Below are positions 1 through 8,644 of a stretch of 64,000 nt of DNA, piece after piece. Both the position numbers and the translations under genes were made by a program. Source of the DNA: Roseiflexus sp034432635 (GTDB lineage Bacteria > Chloroflexota > Chloroflexia > Chloroflexales > Roseiflexaceae); NCBI GenBank assembly GCA_034432635.1, contig DAOUBK010000061.1, forward strand, positions 23,685-87,684, written 5' to 3'. Numbering within the stretch: position 1 is the stretch's first letter; each line of letters opens with the position of its first letter. The notes below the pieces were generated by a model. It was given only the letters and a program-made list of their open reading frames with translations. It was not told where the DNA came from and ran no database searches.

Positions 1-33
1 CATGATACGCGCTGAATGCAACGTGGATGCCGG

Positions 34-64
34 GAGCAGGCGAAGGCAGCGACTTCGCCTGCTC
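34..64. terminator. perfect 12-bp inverted repeat, possible hairpin
   Basis: Left arm 34-45 and right arm 53-64 are exact reverse complements (GAGCAGGCGAAG / CTTCGCCTGCTC) around a 7-base loop. It lies beyond the 3' end of the surface-protein gene that ends at 181 on the minus strand. There is no clear T-tract on either side, so it may be a rho-independent-like stop or a dispersed palindrome. Confidence 0.4.
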
Positions 65-107
65 ATGAAATCGACACTATGAGGGTTATTCAGACAGGCA
101 GTAAGCG

Positions 108-147
108 CACAACCAAAGGCAGGCGCAGGTTCTTGCCTGCACCTGCC
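108..147 (-). terminator. hairpin downstream of the sortase-substrate gene
   Basis: Bases 118-129 pair with 136-147, with one mismatch and a TTCTT/AAGAA-type loop. Read on the minus strand the stem is followed by TTTGGTTG. It sits about 35 bases past the stop codon of the minus-strand surface-protein gene, the expected place for its transcription terminator. Confidence 0.5.
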
Positions 148-180
148 CCGTGTCACGATGTTGGAGCGCGCGCCAGCGCC

Positions 181-2109
181 TCAGATACGAGAGCGGGCAC
201 GGTGGAGGCGCCATGTCCGCGTCAGCAGAGTCGCGCCGAGGAGCGCAAATCCCGCCAGCGGCACGCCTGTGCTGGTTGCCGGCAACGGCGCAGTAGACAC
301 CGGACTGGTCGCGCTCCCTGCTGCGCCAGGCGTGGCGGTTGGGGCAACCGCCACCGGCTGCGCCACTTCCGCAACCACCGTCGGCACTTCGGTTGCCGGC
401 GGCATGGTCGGTTCGATGGTAACGGTCGGCGTATTCGTTGCAGTATTCGTCGGCAATACCTGCGCCTGCGCAGCATTAACCACATCAACGGTCACGACAT
501 TTGAATAGAGGGGAATGGTGAGACCGGCGAAGGTCAACTCTGCCTGTGCCACAATCCGCGTTCCGGCAGGAACTGTCGGTTTGATCCTGGTCTGAACGAT
601 GATCTCGAATCCCTGCCCGGCGAGTAACTCGGCGATACCCAGCGAAACGCGGTTATCGGTGCGTGATGGATCGCCGGGTGTAAATGCGCCCGGAAGGTTG
701 CGATCGATTGGACCGGAAGAGAGTCCGGTAATCTCCAGGTTCGCCGGAAAGACGCTGCGCAGCGCCAGATCCCGCAGCGCCTGGGAGGGATGCGTGTTCC
801 GAACGGCGATCACGTAGGTCACTGCATCGCCGGGGAAAGCACTGCCCCAGTTGCTCGCCATACGGAGGAAGATCGCATCGGTTGCTGCAATGATTGTCGG
901 CGATTCTGCTGGCGTCGCAGTGCGGGGAGCAGCGGTACCGCCAGGGCGAGTTGGGCGCGGTTGTTGCGCCACCGGCGTGGCAGGAGCGACCGGTGCCGGT
1001 GTTGGCGGAAGGACGAGATCAACCGGCGGCGGTAGTGGCGCACCTTCGAGTGGTGCGCCTCCGCCGTCGCCAGGAGGCGCTGGCGGTTGCGGTAACGTTG
1101 ATGGCGGTGTTGGCGATTGAGGAACCGGCGTCGCCGGCGGCGAGGTAGGTCGGTTGGGGTCTGGCGATGGGGTTGGCGGAACGACGCCTCCCGGTATACG
1201 CACAATCACCGAATCCGAGGCTGCGGTAAAACTGCGGGCATCTTGGGCAGCCGCCTGGTTGGTGATAATCACCTCCGATTGCACGGAAGTGCGCACACGA
1301 ACATTGATGTTGATCGACGCTGGTTGATTGACGACCGCAGTAACGTTGCACACTACCGTATTGCCGCTCACCTGGCACGAACCGCTGGAGGCGCTCGTTC
1401 CGGTCACCTCGAGTTGCGCGTTGATCGGATCACGCACCTCGATCTGGATCGGAGTCGATGAATTCGTGCCAACCGCCAGCGCATAGGTGAACTCCTGCCC
1501 TGGTGAAGCGAACTGTACCGACGCAGACTTTGAGAGGGTCAGCGGTGGCACATCCAGTACCGGTGTTGGACTGGGACCGGGGGTTGACGACGGGGTTGGC
1601 GTACTGGTCGGCAAGGTTGTCGGAGTAAGTGTCGGTGTCGCGCCTGCATCGCTCGTCGGGGTCGGGGTGTTGGTCGGTCCCGGCGTCTGATTGCTCGCTG
1701 TCGGGGTCGGGGTGTTGGTCGGCGTCGGTGTGTTCACCGGTGTCGGTGTGTTCACCGGTGTCGGGCTGCTTGTCGGGCTTGGGCCGGCCGTCGGGCTTGG
1801 TTCAGGCGTTTCGGTCGCGCGCTGCTGCGGTTCTACGGGCAGCGTTTCGTTCTGATCGTTTGTAGGCGCGCTGGTCGGCGCCTCAGTAGCGCTCTCAGTC
1901 GGGACTAGCGTGGTATCTGCAGTCGGTGCTTCCTGCGCACGCGGCGCAGCTGGAACAAAGGCGGGATACACCCAGCGATACACCTCGGCATACAGCGGGA
2001 ACACGATCAGCGCGATGCTCAGTGCAATCAGCGCCAGTTCGTAGAATGTCCAGCGCGCCGGTGCGCGCCCGGAGCGGGGTGAACGATGACGACCAGAGAG
2101 ACGCTGCAT
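181..2109 (-). CDS. cell-surface protein, Pro/Thr-rich with two DUF11-like domains and a sortase-type C-terminal anchor
   Basis: The 642-residue protein starts at ATG 2109, with AAGGAGG spaced well upstream. An N-terminal hydrophobic segment (about residues 22-43) is followed by a long Pro/Thr/Ser linker (about 60-190). A DUF11-like beta domain (about 190-305), a second Pro-rich linker, and a second DUF11-like domain (about 415-545) come next. The C terminus has the sorting-signal layout: LPATS at about residue 609, a hydrophobic stretch (about 616-631), then a basic tail RTWRLHRARSRI. A sortase gene ends 34 bases upstream on the same strand, so the two probably form an operon of enzyme and substrate. 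Linker composition resembles mucin-like stalks of Chloroflexota surface proteins. The function beyond surface anchoring cannot be told. Confidence 0.8.
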   Translation of the reverse strand: MQRLSGRHRSPRSGRAPARWTFYELALIALSIALIVFPLYAEVYRWVYPAFVPAAPRAQEAPTADTTLVPTESATEAPTSAPTNDQNETLPVEPQQRATETPEPSPTAGPSPTSSPTPVNTPTPVNTPTPTNTPTPTASNQTPGPTNTPTPTSDAGATPTLTPTTLPTSTPTPSSTPGPSPTPVLDVPPLTLSKSASVQFASPGQEFTYALAVGTNSSTPIQIEVRDPINAQLEVTGTSASSGSCQVSGNTVVCNVTAVVNQPASININVRVRTSVQSEVIITNQAAAQDARSFTAASDSVIVRIPGGVVPPTPSPDPNRPTSPPATPVPQSPTPPSTLPQPPAPPGDGGGAPLEGAPLPPPVDLVLPPTPAPVAPATPVAQQPRPTRPGGTAAPRTATPAESPTIIAATDAIFLRMASNWGSAFPGDAVTYVIAVRNTHPSQALRDLALRSVFPANLEITGLSSGPIDRNLPGAFTPGDPSRTDNRVSLGIAELLAGQGFEIIVQTRIKPTVPAGTRIVAQAELTFAGLTIPLYSNVVTVDVVNAAQAQVLPTNTATNTPTVTIEPTMPPATEVPTVVAEVAQPVAVAPTATPGAAGSATSPVSTAPLPATSTGVPLAGFALLGATLLTRTWRLHRARSRI

Positions 2110-2143
2110 GGGTAACGTTCCTCCTTGCGATCCAGGCGCTGCG

Positions 2144-3049
2144 CTAATCGCCCGTCAACAGTTGCGCCCCCGCCAGATCACCGATGACTATCAAGCGCTG
2201 CATATCCCAGTTGGTGCAGGTGATCAGGGTAATGGTCGGCGTTGGTGTTGGATCGAGTACATCGACTTCGGTAGGCCAGACGTTGCGCATCTCACGCACC
2301 CGGTACTGATACCGCCACGAACCGGCATCGACGATTATATCCGCTCCTGCGCTCAGGCGCCCCAGGTCGCGGAACACCGCCCCGCGCAGACCGGCATGAC
2401 CCGCCAGCGCCATATTGCCAGGATCGCCCGGCAACCCTGTGCCGTGCAAATACCCGGCGGCATAATCGGCGACCTGCCATGCGCCATCAACGATGAATAC
2501 TTCGACAACCGGCGTATCGAGATCAATGTCTGGAATGATCAGACGGCGGGGTAGCGCGGATTGCTGCTCTTCCCTGGACACACTAATAACTGAGCGCGGC
2601 GCAAGAAACCCTTCCGATACCAGCGGTTTCTGCATGTCTGGCGTTGTGAAGGGAAGCGGTGCGCTCACGGGAGCAACATGGTCAGGCATAGCTGGCGCCG
2701 ACAAGCGCACAACCGCCGTTGCGCGCGACGAAGCCTGCACCGGTGCAGCGTGCCGTACCGCCTGCCGGGCGTGCCACCAGTTGCGTATCGGTCCGTCCAC
2801 TGCCCAGGTGATAAAAATCAACAACGCTGCAACACCGAACAGACGTTCCGCGTGATGGAGCCAGTGATCGACCCAGGTGCGCAGACGATACCCTTTGAGT
2901 GCGTAACGACGATGCTCGTCGAGAGAGCGCAGCACGACTGGCTTTTGCCATGCTTTGGTTGGCGCAAGCGGCGCGCTGATCAGTATTTCGAGCAGCGTTT
3001 CGTCTTCCTGTTGCGTTGGATCGGGCTGACGAGACGGTTGTACAGACAT
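2144..3049 (-). CDS. sortase family transpeptidase
   Basis: The protein has 301 residues: a cytoplasmic N-terminal region, one membrane segment (about 69-84), a Pro/Ala linker and a C-terminal sortase barrel. Sortases cleave a C-terminal sorting motif and attach the protein to a cell-envelope amine. The catalytic triad is visible: His218 in LAGHAG, Cys278 in TLITCTN and Arg285 in QRLIV. The TLITC signature is typical of the family; the subclass (D/E-like) is inferred from topology and size only. The neighbouring downstream gene encodes a protein with an LPATS-type tail, a likely substrate. No Shine-Dalgarno is evident before ATG 3049; the transcript probably begins in the 3050-3352 intergenic region. 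Confidence 0.88.
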   Translation of the reverse strand: MSVQPSRQPDPTQQEDETLLEILISAPLAPTKAWQKPVVLRSLDEHRRYALKGYRLRTWVDHWLHHAERLFGVAALLIFITWAVDGPIRNWWHARQAVRHAAPVQASSRATAVVRLSAPAMPDHVAPVSAPLPFTTPDMQKPLVSEGFLAPRSVISVSREEQQSALPRRLIIPDIDLDTPVVEVFIVDGAWQVADYAAGYLHGTGLPGDPGNMALAGHAGLRGAVFRDLGRLSAGADIIVDAGSWRYQYRVREMRNVWPTEVDVLDPTPTPTITLITCTNWDMQRLIVIGDLAGAQLLTGD

Positions 3050-3352
3050 AATTTTGGGTCATTACCCGCACTCTTATGGTTTCGCACCTTGAATGATTAT
3101 ACGCGATGCATGGCACACGTGCAATAGGAATGTGCGAATCTGCCCTATGCTATCGCATTGCATACTTTTGAAGTGTAAAGCGATCCGTACGATGCACAGC
3201 GCCGTCGTTCAGTTACAGACGTCACGCTGCTTATTCCGACGTATTTTATGTTAACATCCTGCTAACACCCTGCTACCGTAAAACCAACATCATCGGTGTA
3301 TAGTGGCACCAGCATTAGGTACCGATAACGACACCGATCAGGAGAAAAGACC
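3050..3352. other. divergent intergenic region between sortase and double-thioredoxin genes
   Basis: These 303 bases separate two divergent starts and hold no ORF that looks coding. The stretch is AT-richer than the flanking genes, notably around 3235-3300 where TTAACA- and CTGCTA-type runs repeat, and should carry promoters for both genes. TATAGT near 3298 is a candidate -10 for the plus-strand gene, but no convincing -35 was found. Confidence 0.5.
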
Positions 3353-4132
3353 ATGGCATTTGCAACGCCTGTCCGTACAAGTGAGCAGAGCATCGACCGC
3401 GTGCTGCGCACCGGTTTGCCGATGGTATTGATATTCGATCGCCACGGTTGTCCGACCTGTCAGCAACTTGATAGGGTGATCGAGCGGCTGGCGAAACGCT
3501 TTGCGGGGCGGGTGCTGCTGGCGCGGGTGGATGCCGATGATAATCCGGCGCTGGTACGGAAGTACGCCATCACTGCCCTTCCGGGTCTGGTCTTCATCAA
3601 AGACGGCGCGCCGGTGGCGCAAACAACCGGTGCTGCAGCGGAAGAGTCCTTGCAGGCATGGCTGACATATCTGGCGGAAGGAGGAACACAACCGCCGCTG
3701 CCCACCGGTCCGAGCATACCATTGAGGCAACCGGTTGCCCATCCAGCGTCCGACACGCGCGCCACTCGACAGGCAGCAGGGGAACGCAGCGGCGGCACAA
3801 CGCCGGTGACGCTCAGTGATGCCACGTTCGATCAGGTTGTCACGCGCAGCGATCAACCAGTGCTGGTCGATTTCTGGGCGCCGTGGTGCAGTCCTTGCCG
3901 CGCCATCGCGCCGGCGGTCGAGCGGCTGGCGCAGGAGTTCGCCGGACGCGCGGTAGTGGCCAAATTGAATGTGGATGACAACCCGCGCACGGCTCAGCGC
4001 TTTGGCATTAGCAGCATCCCTGCGCTTTACATCTTCAAAGGGGGGCGGGTGGTTGAGCGACTGATCGGCGCACAACCATACCCGGTGTTACGCCAGGCGC
4101 TGGAGCGACACGCCGGCGTCGTTGCTACATAA
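3353..4132 (+). CDS. double-thioredoxin-domain protein
   Basis: The 259-residue protein has two thioredoxin folds in tandem. The first (about residues 1-110) has the dithiol Cys33-Pro-Thr-Cys36. The second (about 150-255) has the classical WCSPC site, Cys180 and Cys183. Each has the conserved cis-proline region (TALPG near residue 79, SSIPA in the second). No signal peptide or membrane segment is seen, so it is probably a cytoplasmic disulfide oxidoreductase or thiol-relay protein. The ATG is preceded by AGGAGAAAAG. It is monocistronic and faces the acyl-CoA synthetase gene convergently with a shared hairpin. Substrates are unknown. Confidence 0.85.
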   Translation: MAFATPVRTSEQSIDRVLRTGLPMVLIFDRHGCPTCQQLDRVIERLAKRFAGRVLLARVDADDNPALVRKYAITALPGLVFIKDGAPVAQTTGAAAEESLQAWLTYLAEGGTQPPLPTGPSIPLRQPVAHPASDTRATRQAAGERSGGTTPVTLSDATFDQVVTRSDQPVLVDFWAPWCSPCRAIAPAVERLAQEFAGRAVVAKLNVDDNPRTAQRFGISSIPALYIFKGGRVVERLIGAQPYPVLRQALERHAGVVAT

Positions 4133-4146
4133 CTGGTCGGCAGTGT

Positions 4147-4185
4147 GGAACGCTCGACGCAGCCTCAGCCAACATCGAGCGTTCC
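4147..4185. terminator. bidirectional terminator between convergent genes
   Basis: Arms 4147-4157 (GGAACGCTCGA) and 4175-4185 (TCGAGCGTTCC) are exact reverse complements with a 17-base loop. The hairpin lies exactly between the stop of the thioredoxin gene (4132) and the stop of the acyl-CoA synthetase gene (4196, minus strand). Confidence 0.6.
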
Positions 4186-4195
4186 CGACCACCAC

Positions 4196-5761
4196 TTACG
4201 CGCTGGCAGTCGCTTCTACCTGACTCACACCTGTATCGACCTGGCGGAGTTCACGTTTGAGGATCTTTCCGGTTGCAGTCTTGGGCAGCGTATCACGGAT
4301 TTCGACGAAGCGCGGATACTTGTAGGCTGCCAGGCGCTCTTTGCAGTATTCGATGATCTCCGACGCGGTAGCGGTTTGCCCTGGCTTGAACGCAACGACT
4401 GCTTTCACCTCTTCACCGAGCGCCGGATCGGGTACACCGATCACCGCTGCTTCAGCGATAGCAGGATGCCCGTAGAGCACCTCTTCGATCTCACGCGGAT
4501 AGACATTGAAACCGCCGCGGATGATCATGTCTTTCACACGGTCCTTAATAAAGAAGAAGCCGTCATCATCGCGATACGCAATGTCGCCGCTGTAGAACCA
4601 TCCGTTGCGGATCGCGTCGGCGGTGGCTTCGGGGCGCTTATAGTAGCCTTTCATCACATTATGACCGCGAATGACGATCTCCCCCAGTTCACCGTTGGGA
4701 ACTTCGTGTCCTTCACTGTCCACCACCCGCATCTCAACGCCCCAGATCGGGATGCCGATCGAACCGGGCTTCGGCTCCCGGTCGAGGTGGTTGAACGAGG
4801 CAACCGGTGAGGTTTCGGAAAGACCGTACCCTTCGAGGATGGTGACGTTGTATTTGCGATTGAAGGCGTGCATGACTTCCACCGGCATTGCCGCACCGCC
4901 CGACACGCAGAACTTGAGCGCTGACAGATCGTACTGATCGGCAGTCGCGAAATTGAGCAGGTAGAAGTACATCGTCGGCACGCCGGCAAAATAGGTAACC
5001 CGGTCGCGCGCCATCACCTCCAGCGCCTTCTGCGGCTCGAAGCGCGGCAGCAGGGTAATCGTTCCACTGAGATAGATCAGTGTGTTCATCACACAGGTTT
5101 GCCCGAAACTGTGGAACAACGGCAACACTGCCAGACCGACCGAATCGGATGAAATGTCGAGCAACTTATCGGCGCAGATCGTCGCATTGAGGAGCATGTT
5201 GGCGTGGGTCAGTTCGGCGCCTTTTGGACGACCGGTGGTGCCGCTGGTGTACAGGATGACCGCCGTATCGTCCGGCATCGTCTGGACAGTGTCGAAAACG
5301 TGTGGATGTTCGGCGAGGATGCTGCCAAGCGGAATCGCGCCATCCGGGAGCGTTGCGGTCGAACCAGGCGCCTGCGCGACGATCAGATGGCGACAGGTTT
5401 CCGCCATGCGAAAACCATATGCCGCTTCGTCGAGGAAACCTTCCCAGACAATCAGCGCCACCGAATCGCTATCCTCCAGATGATACTCGATCTCGTGGCG
5501 CTTGAACAGCACGTTCAACGGCACGACAGTTGCCCCTGCCTTCAGGATGCCGTAGTAGCACATGACGAAGTGCGGCGTGTTGGGGAGCATGATTGCAACC
5601 TTGTCGCCGGGACGAATGCCGAGTTTCGTCAAACCGTTGGCGATCTTGTTGGCAGCGCCATTCAGTTCAGCATAGTTCAGGCGGATGCTGTCGAGAATGA
5701 CGGCGGTCTTTCCGGGTTTGCGGCGAGCACTCTCCTCCAGCAAGATGGCGAGATTCAGCAT
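4196..5761 (-). CDS. long-chain fatty-acid--CoA ligase (AMP-forming)
   Basis: The 521-residue enzyme belongs to the ANL adenylate-forming superfamily. It activates a carboxylic acid, most likely a fatty acid, with ATP to acyl-AMP and then acyl-CoA. The ATP loop YTSGTTGRPKG is at about residues 171-181. The motif GYGLSETSP, the hinge region with YSGDIAYRDDDGFF and IKDRVKDMIIRGG, and the C-terminal lysine in PKTATGKILKREL are all present. ATG 5761 (MLNLAILLEE) is chosen over upstream in-frame starts because AAGGAGGG sits six bases before it. A near-perfect promoter, TTGACA-18-TATAAT on the minus strand at 5825-5854, drives it. The exact chain-length specificity cannot be read from sequence. Confidence 0.9.
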   Translation of the reverse strand: MLNLAILLEESARRKPGKTAVILDSIRLNYAELNGAANKIANGLTKLGIRPGDKVAIMLPNTPHFVMCYYGILKAGATVVPLNVLFKRHEIEYHLEDSDSVALIVWEGFLDEAAYGFRMAETCRHLIVAQAPGSTATLPDGAIPLGSILAEHPHVFDTVQTMPDDTAVILYTSGTTGRPKGAELTHANMLLNATICADKLLDISSDSVGLAVLPLFHSFGQTCVMNTLIYLSGTITLLPRFEPQKALEVMARDRVTYFAGVPTMYFYLLNFATADQYDLSALKFCVSGGAAMPVEVMHAFNRKYNVTILEGYGLSETSPVASFNHLDREPKPGSIGIPIWGVEMRVVDSEGHEVPNGELGEIVIRGHNVMKGYYKRPEATADAIRNGWFYSGDIAYRDDDGFFFIKDRVKDMIIRGGFNVYPREIEEVLYGHPAIAEAAVIGVPDPALGEEVKAVVAFKPGQTATASEIIEYCKERLAAYKYPRFVEIRDTLPKTATGKILKRELRQVDTGVSQVEATASA

Positions 5762-5824
5762 CGAGTCCCTCCTTTGGTGAACAACTCTGTCCGATTTTCC
5801 AGAGCGCGAGCGGGGAATAATAAA

Positions 5825-5854
5825 ATTATACGTGGTATAAACCGATGCTGTCAA
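5825..5854 (-). promoter_or_regulatory. consensus housekeeping promoter for the acyl-CoA synthetase gene
   Basis: On the minus strand both hexamers are perfect: TTGACA (5854-5849) and TATAAT (5830-5825), separated by 18 bases. It lies 64 bases before the chosen start at 5761. Confidence 0.7.
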
Positions 5855-5862
5855 TCAGTTGC

Positions 5863-5891
5863 TTGCCAGGACCGATGCTTACTGCTACAAT
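5863..5891 (+). promoter_or_regulatory. housekeeping-type promoter for rpmG
   Basis: TTGCCA (5863-5868), a 17-base spacer and TACAAT (5886-5891) lie 50 bases before the rpmG start. The element is back to back with the minus-strand promoter of the acyl-CoA synthetase gene, the two -35 boxes being about nine bases apart. Confidence 0.65.
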
Positions 5892-5940
5892 ACCTGTAGC
5901 GTTATACGATAGCAGATGACATTCGAGGCAGTGATAGACT

Positions 5941-6105
5941 ATGGCAAGCAAAAAAGGAAATCGGATCATCATCAAACTGCGCAGCACTGAAAGCGCACAT
6001 ACGTACACAACAACCAAGAACCGCAAGAACGATCCCAATCGACTCGAACTGCGCCGCTACGATCCAACCCTGCGGCGGCACGTGCTCTACCGCGAAACCA
6101 AGTAG
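5941..6105 (+). CDS. rpmG: 50S ribosomal protein L33
   Basis: This short gene encodes 54 residues starting MASKKGNRIIIKLRST and ending RHVLYRETK. L33 is a component of the large ribosomal subunit near the E site. The T-x-K-N-R-K-N-x-P core and the basic, aromatic-poor composition match the family. It is the cysteine-free (C-minus) form, with no zinc-ribbon CxxC pairs. A good promoter at 5863-5891 and a rho-independent terminator at 6136-6171 bracket it, so it appears monocistronic. Length is typical of the family. Confidence 0.93.
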   Translation: MASKKGNRIIIKLRSTESAHTYTTTKNRKNDPNRLELRRYDPTLRRHVLYRETK

Positions 6106-6135
6106 CGCGCTGCTGCGCGTCGATGCGTTCCGAAG

Positions 6136-6171
6136 CCGCATGATGGCGCTCATCGTGCGGTTTCTTATTAT
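6136..6171 (+). terminator. rho-independent terminator of rpmG
   Basis: CCGCATGATG (6136-6145) pairs with CATCGTGCGG (6151-6160), including one wobble, around a 5-base loop. It is followed by TTTCTTATTAT. It starts 30 bases after the rpmG stop codon. Confidence 0.75.
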
Positions 6172-6200
6172 GCATCCATTATCAGGGAGATACTGTCACT

Positions 6201-7757
6201 ATGAGGGTTGGTCTGCTTCCGCTCGATGAGCGGCCGGTCAATACCCGGTATCCGGCGATGATTGCGGCAATCGCCGGGATCGAACTGGCGCTGCCGCCGG
6301 ACGATCTGCTCAGCCATCTGCGAGAACCGGCGCGCTGTGATGATCTGGTCGCCTGGTTGCGCGCTATTGCGCCAGCACTGGATGCGCTGATTGTCGATGT
6401 CGAGATGCTGGCGTTTGGAGGATTGATCGCATCGCGCATTTCTGATGATCCGCCTGGCGCTGTGGTAAGCCGTCTGGATGTCTTGCGGGCGATCAGGGCT
6501 GAACTGCCCGACCTGCCGATTCTGGCGTTTAATGTCATCACCCGCATCTCCAGTGCCAATGCCTGCACCGAAGAGCCGCTCTACTGGGAAACCTACGGCA
6601 CACGCCTCTACCGTCTGTCGCAATTGCTCGACCGTGCTGCGCAGGGTGAACCGCTGCTCGACGAGATTGCCGCGCTCCGCGCCGAAATCCCCCCCGACAT
6701 TTTGCGCAACATGCTGGGTCGCCGGTTGCGCAACCATATCGTCAACCTTGCGTCGCTCCATCTGCTCGATTCGGGTGCGATCAATCTGCTGGTCCTCAGT
6801 TCCGATGATACCAGTCCGTTTGGTCTTGGTTCGCGCGAAAAACGATGGCTGGCGAGTTGGGCGGAACTGCTGACGCTCGGAAAGGATCACTCGCCGACCG
6901 ATGGACAGGATCAGGCGCTGCCCACACCGGGAACGCTCCTTATGTACCCCGGCGCCGATGAAGTGGGATGTGCGCTGCTGGCGCGGGTCATCAATCAGCA
7001 TACCGAGCGCGCACCGCGTATTGCGCCGCTGTACGCCATTCCTGGCGATGAGGAGATCGTTGCGCCGTACGAAGACGGACCTGTTCGGTTGACGGTCGAA
7101 CGGCAGATCCAGGCTATCGGCGGGACCCTTGCGACCGGCGATAGTGAACCCGATCTGTGGCTGGCGGTTAATACGCCATCGCCGCGTCGCACGGAGTGGG
7201 ACGAGATGTTTGCAGCCGAAGAGCGCGATGAACGCTATGAGCATCTCGATGCGCTGGTGGATCGTGTTCACGAACTCCAGGAGCACGGTCAAAAGGTGAT
7301 TGTGGCAGATGTCGCCTATCCAAATGGCGCCGATCCGGTGTTGATGGAGTTGCTGATCGAGAAGATCGATCTCCTCAAACTGGCAGGGTTTGGCGCCTGG
7401 AATACCGCCGGTAATACAATCGGCACGGCGCTGGCGCAGGGATGCGCGGTGCTCCTAGCGACGACGCCGGTACAGCAGATCGCTCATCTCCGCTTTCTGC
7501 TTCACCGTTTTGTCGAAGACTGGGGGTATCAGCATGTGGTGCGGTGCGCTGCGCGCGCCATGCTCGAACGGATGACGGGAACCCATGAGCCGGACGATAC
7601 AACGATCGGTGCGATCTGTCGCTGGATCGAGACCAACCTCAATGCGCGCATCGGCGCACTTCCCGGCTTTGCCGGTCGCTGGCGCGTGACCCCTGGCAGC
7701 ACCCGTTTACCCTGGAATCGTCTGTTCGAGGTCGATTTCGCTCTGGAGCTGGTGTGA
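6201..7757 (+). CDS. DUF4127 family protein
   Basis: The 518-residue protein begins MRVGLLPLDERPVNTRYP, the hallmark N terminus of the DUF4127 family. It also shows the family-type patches VDVEMLAFGGLIASR (about 67-82), SSDDTSPFGLGSREK and VADVAYPNGADP. There is no signal peptide or membrane segment, so it is predicted cytoplasmic. No biochemical function is established for the family. The GAG-rich stretch CAGGGAGA precedes the ATG at moderate distance. Its TGA overlaps the GTG start of the following DNA glycosylase gene, so the two are translationally coupled. That coupling is the only context clue. Confidence 0.8.
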   Translation: MRVGLLPLDERPVNTRYPAMIAAIAGIELALPPDDLLSHLREPARCDDLVAWLRAIAPALDALIVDVEMLAFGGLIASRISDDPPGAVVSRLDVLRAIRAELPDLPILAFNVITRISSANACTEEPLYWETYGTRLYRLSQLLDRAAQGEPLLDEIAALRAEIPPDILRNMLGRRLRNHIVNLASLHLLDSGAINLLVLSSDDTSPFGLGSREKRWLASWAELLTLGKDHSPTDGQDQALPTPGTLLMYPGADEVGCALLARVINQHTERAPRIAPLYAIPGDEEIVAPYEDGPVRLTVERQIQAIGGTLATGDSEPDLWLAVNTPSPRRTEWDEMFAAEERDERYEHLDALVDRVHELQEHGQKVIVADVAYPNGADPVLMELLIEKIDLLKLAGFGAWNTAGNTIGTALAQGCAVLLATTPVQQIAHLRFLLHRFVEDWGYQHVVRCAARAMLERMTGTHEPDDTTIGAICRWIETNLNARIGALPGFAGRWRVTPGSTRLPWNRLFEVDFALELV

Positions 7758-8644
7758 CTGACTATCGTGCGTTGGGGGAACGGTTGCTGGCGTGCTTTGC
7801 CGCTCTCGACGAACACTTTGGTCACGAACCGCACTGGTGGCCCGTTGTTACCGATGATCCGCCGTTCGAGGTGCTGGTTGGTGGGGTGCTGGTGCAGCAA
7901 ACGCGCTGGGAAACGGTCGAGACGGCGATCATTCGGTTGCGCGACGCCGGGTTGATGGCGCCGGAGGGACTTGCGACAGTTACGACCGACACACTCGCTG
8001 CGCTGATCCGTCCCTGCGCCTTCCACGCGCAAAAAGCCGCGGGGCTGCAAGCCATCGGTCGTGAGATTGTACAGGAGTACGACGGCGAAACGACGCGGTT
8101 GCTCACCGGCGACCGTATGACCGTGCGTAACCGCCTGCTGGCGCTGCCGCGCATCGGGCGCGAAACGGCGGATACGATCATGCTCTACGGCAGCGGATGG
8201 TCGCTGTTCGTGGTCGATGCGTATGCGCGCCGTCTTTTTGCGCGCCTTGATCTGGCGCCGGGGTTCGACTTTCTGAACGCGCCATACGATGTGGTGCAGC
8301 ACCTGGTCGAGTACGCACTGATTCCGCTCCTGCCCGACGTTACGCTCACTGTGCGGGAGAACTTCCACGTGCATCGGGCAATTGAGGCAAACGGCAGCGG
8401 CACCTTCTTTTTCGCTCAGTTCCACGCGCTGATCATCGAAGCCTGCATTCATCACTGCCTGGCTCGCCATCCGCGCTGCAACCAGCCCGGTGCGCGACGC
8501 ACGTTTACCGACCCGCGCAAGTGCGCGACCCACTGCCAGACATGCAGCGGATGCCCGCTGCGGGAACGTTGTGCCTTCAACGGAAAAGGGATAGAGCATC
8601 ATGCTGCTGCTGCGCCAGCGCGCGTTCCAGTTGATCGCGCGTGA
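7754..8644 (+). CDS. endonuclease III-superfamily DNA glycosylase with 4Fe-4S cluster (MagIII-like)
   Basis: The 296-residue HhH-GPD protein starts at a GTG that overlaps the previous stop. The helix-hairpin-helix reads LPRIGRETADTIMLYG (about 131-146) and the catalytic aspartate is Asp155 in VVDAYARR. The C-terminal iron-sulfur ligands follow the C-x6-C-x2-C-x5-C rule: Cys257, Cys264, Cys267 and Cys273. The lysine used by bifunctional endonuclease III in GRKTA is Glu137 here. The enzyme should therefore be a monofunctional base-excision glycosylase, as in MagIII-type 3-methyladenine glycosylases, rather than an AP lyase. The 3' end overlaps the convergent minus-strand gene by 68 bases. The lesion specificity is inferred from family resemblance only. 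Confidence 0.82.
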   Translation: MTDYRALGERLLACFAALDEHFGHEPHWWPVVTDDPPFEVLVGGVLVQQTRWETVETAIIRLRDAGLMAPEGLATVTTDTLAALIRPCAFHAQKAAGLQAIGREIVQEYDGETTRLLTGDRMTVRNRLLALPRIGRETADTIMLYGSGWSLFVVDAYARRLFARLDLAPGFDFLNAPYDVVQHLVEYALIPLLPDVTLTVRENFHVHRAIEANGSGTFFFAQFHALIIEACIHHCLARHPRCNQPGARRTFTDPRKCATHCQTCSGCPLRERCAFNGKGIEHHAAAAPARVPVDRA

